Below, piece by piece: positions 5,041 through 5,749 of a stretch of 5,749 nucleotides of DNA (its first letter is position 1; every line of letters starts with the position of its first letter). The position numbers and the translations under genes are program-made. Location of the stretch: positions 1 to 5,749 of the forward strand of contig JAGTRH010000086.1 of assembly GCA_018396795.1 (NCBI GenBank), given 5' to 3'. This stretch comes from Candidatus Bathyarchaeota archaeon. GTDB taxonomy: Archaea; Thermoproteota; Bathyarchaeia; Bathyarchaeales; B26-1. Under the pieces are notes generated by a model. That model did not search any database. It was not told where the DNA came from and worked only from the letters and a program-made list of their open reading frames with translations.

Positions 5041-5676
5041 ATGATGTTGTCACGTCAAGCAAATATTGTAGATATTACTAGGAACAAGGATTATGAAAGT
5101 TTTCTTTACAAGTGCTTAGCTCCGATGCCATTTAGGAAATATAAGAGTAGACTAGAGTATTTGGAGCTGGCTGTTCCAAGGGGTTTTCATAAAAAGCTTT
5201 TGGTTTTTGGCGCAGAGGTTGTGGGTCAAATAGAATATGCACCCTGTGAGGTTTCTGGTTATCCAGTAACTGGTGAAGAGATAATCGTGATGAACTGCAT
5301 TTGGGTTCTGAGGAAAGCTAAGGGACATAATTTTGGAAAGAAGCTTGTAGAGGATATGATGCAAAGCGAGAAAAATGCGAGCGGCTTCGCAACCATCGCA
5401 TTAGAAAATCATTGGAGTCCTTGGTTTAGAAAGTGGCAGATGGAAAAGCTAGGCTTTAAATCGATAGATGATGTTAAAGTGGCTCACAAAACGAAGCATC
5501 AAGGTCAAGTGTTTAGTATTCATTTAATGTGGATGCCGAAGGAAAAATATGCAGAGCAGCCAGCCTGGGATAAGGAAAAAATCCTATATGGTGAACGTTT
5601 CTGCTTAGCCCATCCTCTCTATAACCCGCTATGGAAAGAAAAGATATTAGAAGTAACATTGGAGGTTTCATCATGA
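5041..5676 (+). CDS. GNAT-family N-acetyltransferase, intact
   Basis: Transfers an acetyl group from acetyl-CoA to an unknown amine; presumably cytoplasmic, with no signal or membrane segment. The 211-residue protein has an N-terminal helix region, strand LLVFGAEVVGQIEYAP (about 53-68), and motif A as strand-loop-helix IIVMNCIWVLRKAKGHNFGK (about 81-100), with the CoA loop reading A-K-G-H-N-F-G, a variant of R/Q-x-x-G-x-G. Motif B is seen in the helix FRKWQMEKLGF, where the tail of the GNAT fold is expected. A C-terminal extension with RFCLAHPLYNPLWKEKI follows; its Cys and His are notable but their role is unknown. ATG at 5041 fits a leaderless transcript from the TATA box at 5010-5021; the adjacent ATG at 5044 cannot be excluded. 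It is unrelated in detail to the two other GNAT genes here, so this is not a recent duplication. Confidence 0.8.
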   Translation: MMLSRQANIVDITRNKDYESFLYKCLAPMPFRKYKSRLEYLELAVPRGFHKKLLVFGAEVVGQIEYAPCEVSGYPVTGEEIIVMNCIWVLRKAKGHNFGKKLVEDMMQSEKNASGFATIALENHWSPWFRKWQMEKLGFKSIDDVKVAHKTKHQGQVFSIHLMWMPKEKYAEQPAWDKEKILYGERFCLAHPLYNPLWKEKILEVTLEVSS

Positions 5677-5749
5677 GTTTTCTCGTTGACAAAGCCAAAG
5701 AGATGTTCCTCAGACTCACGCCTAATTATTAGTTTGGTTTTCTCCAACT

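Noticed and set aside
5672..5731. ATGA-overlapping 19-codon frame (MSFLVDKAKEMFLRLTPNY) after the intact GNAT.
   Set aside because: Very short, no recognisable similarity, ends before the window edge; overlap of this kind arises easily by chance.
1..5749. CRISPR array, rRNA, riboswitch or intact insertion sequence.
   Set aside because: No regularly spaced repeats, rRNA-like sequence, transposase frame or terminal inverted repeats were seen on either strand.

Overview
This window looks archaeal. It holds a tRNA-Ile(GAU) gene split after position 37 by a 32-nt intron that folds into a canonical bulge-helix-bulge (BHB) splice motif and has no encoded CCA. TATA-type boxes lie about 26 nt upstream of start codons, and there are membrane-anchored surface proteins with many N-glycosylation sequons and a PF02697-type VapBC toxin-antitoxin remnant. 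A TACK/Bathyarchaeia-like host is my guess from protein style only; no marker gene fixes the lineage.

Layout. (a) 1-351, +: 3' part of a GNAT acetyltransferase that ends before its expected C-terminal motif. (b) 424-1781, -: a block reading right to left, made of a VapB antitoxin broken by a frameshift at a 12-bp tandem repeat, a VapC PIN toxin that has lost its C-terminus, and a glycosylated C-terminally anchored surface protein that has lost its signal peptide. The last two overlap by 4 bases, and a perfect 13-bp-arm palindrome sits at their junction, which looks like a rearrangement scar. (c) 1782-2045: shared intergenic region with promoter elements for both sides and a 26-nt, 25/26 identical copy of an internal piece of the next gene. 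(d) 2046-3731, +: a secreted, membrane-anchored zinc-dependent phospholipase C that keeps all nine zinc ligands, including the N-terminal Trp exposed by signal peptide cleavage; this is the best preserved and most interpretable gene. (e) 3777-3883, +: the intron-containing tRNA-Ile(GAU). (f) 3894-4353: AT-rich, no supportable gene. (g) 4354-4953, -: two decayed genes, a GNAT pseudogene with a frameshift and three in-frame TGA codons, followed by a small unknown remnant. (h) 5041-5676, +: an intact second-type GNAT, divergent from the pseudogene, with a symmetric TATA box between them.

There is no obvious shared pathway. The picture is an accessory region undergoing decay (three GNAT genes of which one is intact, a dead or dying toxin-antitoxin pair, a truncated surface protein) around two intact units, the surface phospholipase C and the tRNA. 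I found no convincing new multi-gene system. The most interesting signals are the rearrangement marks and the phospholipase architecture.
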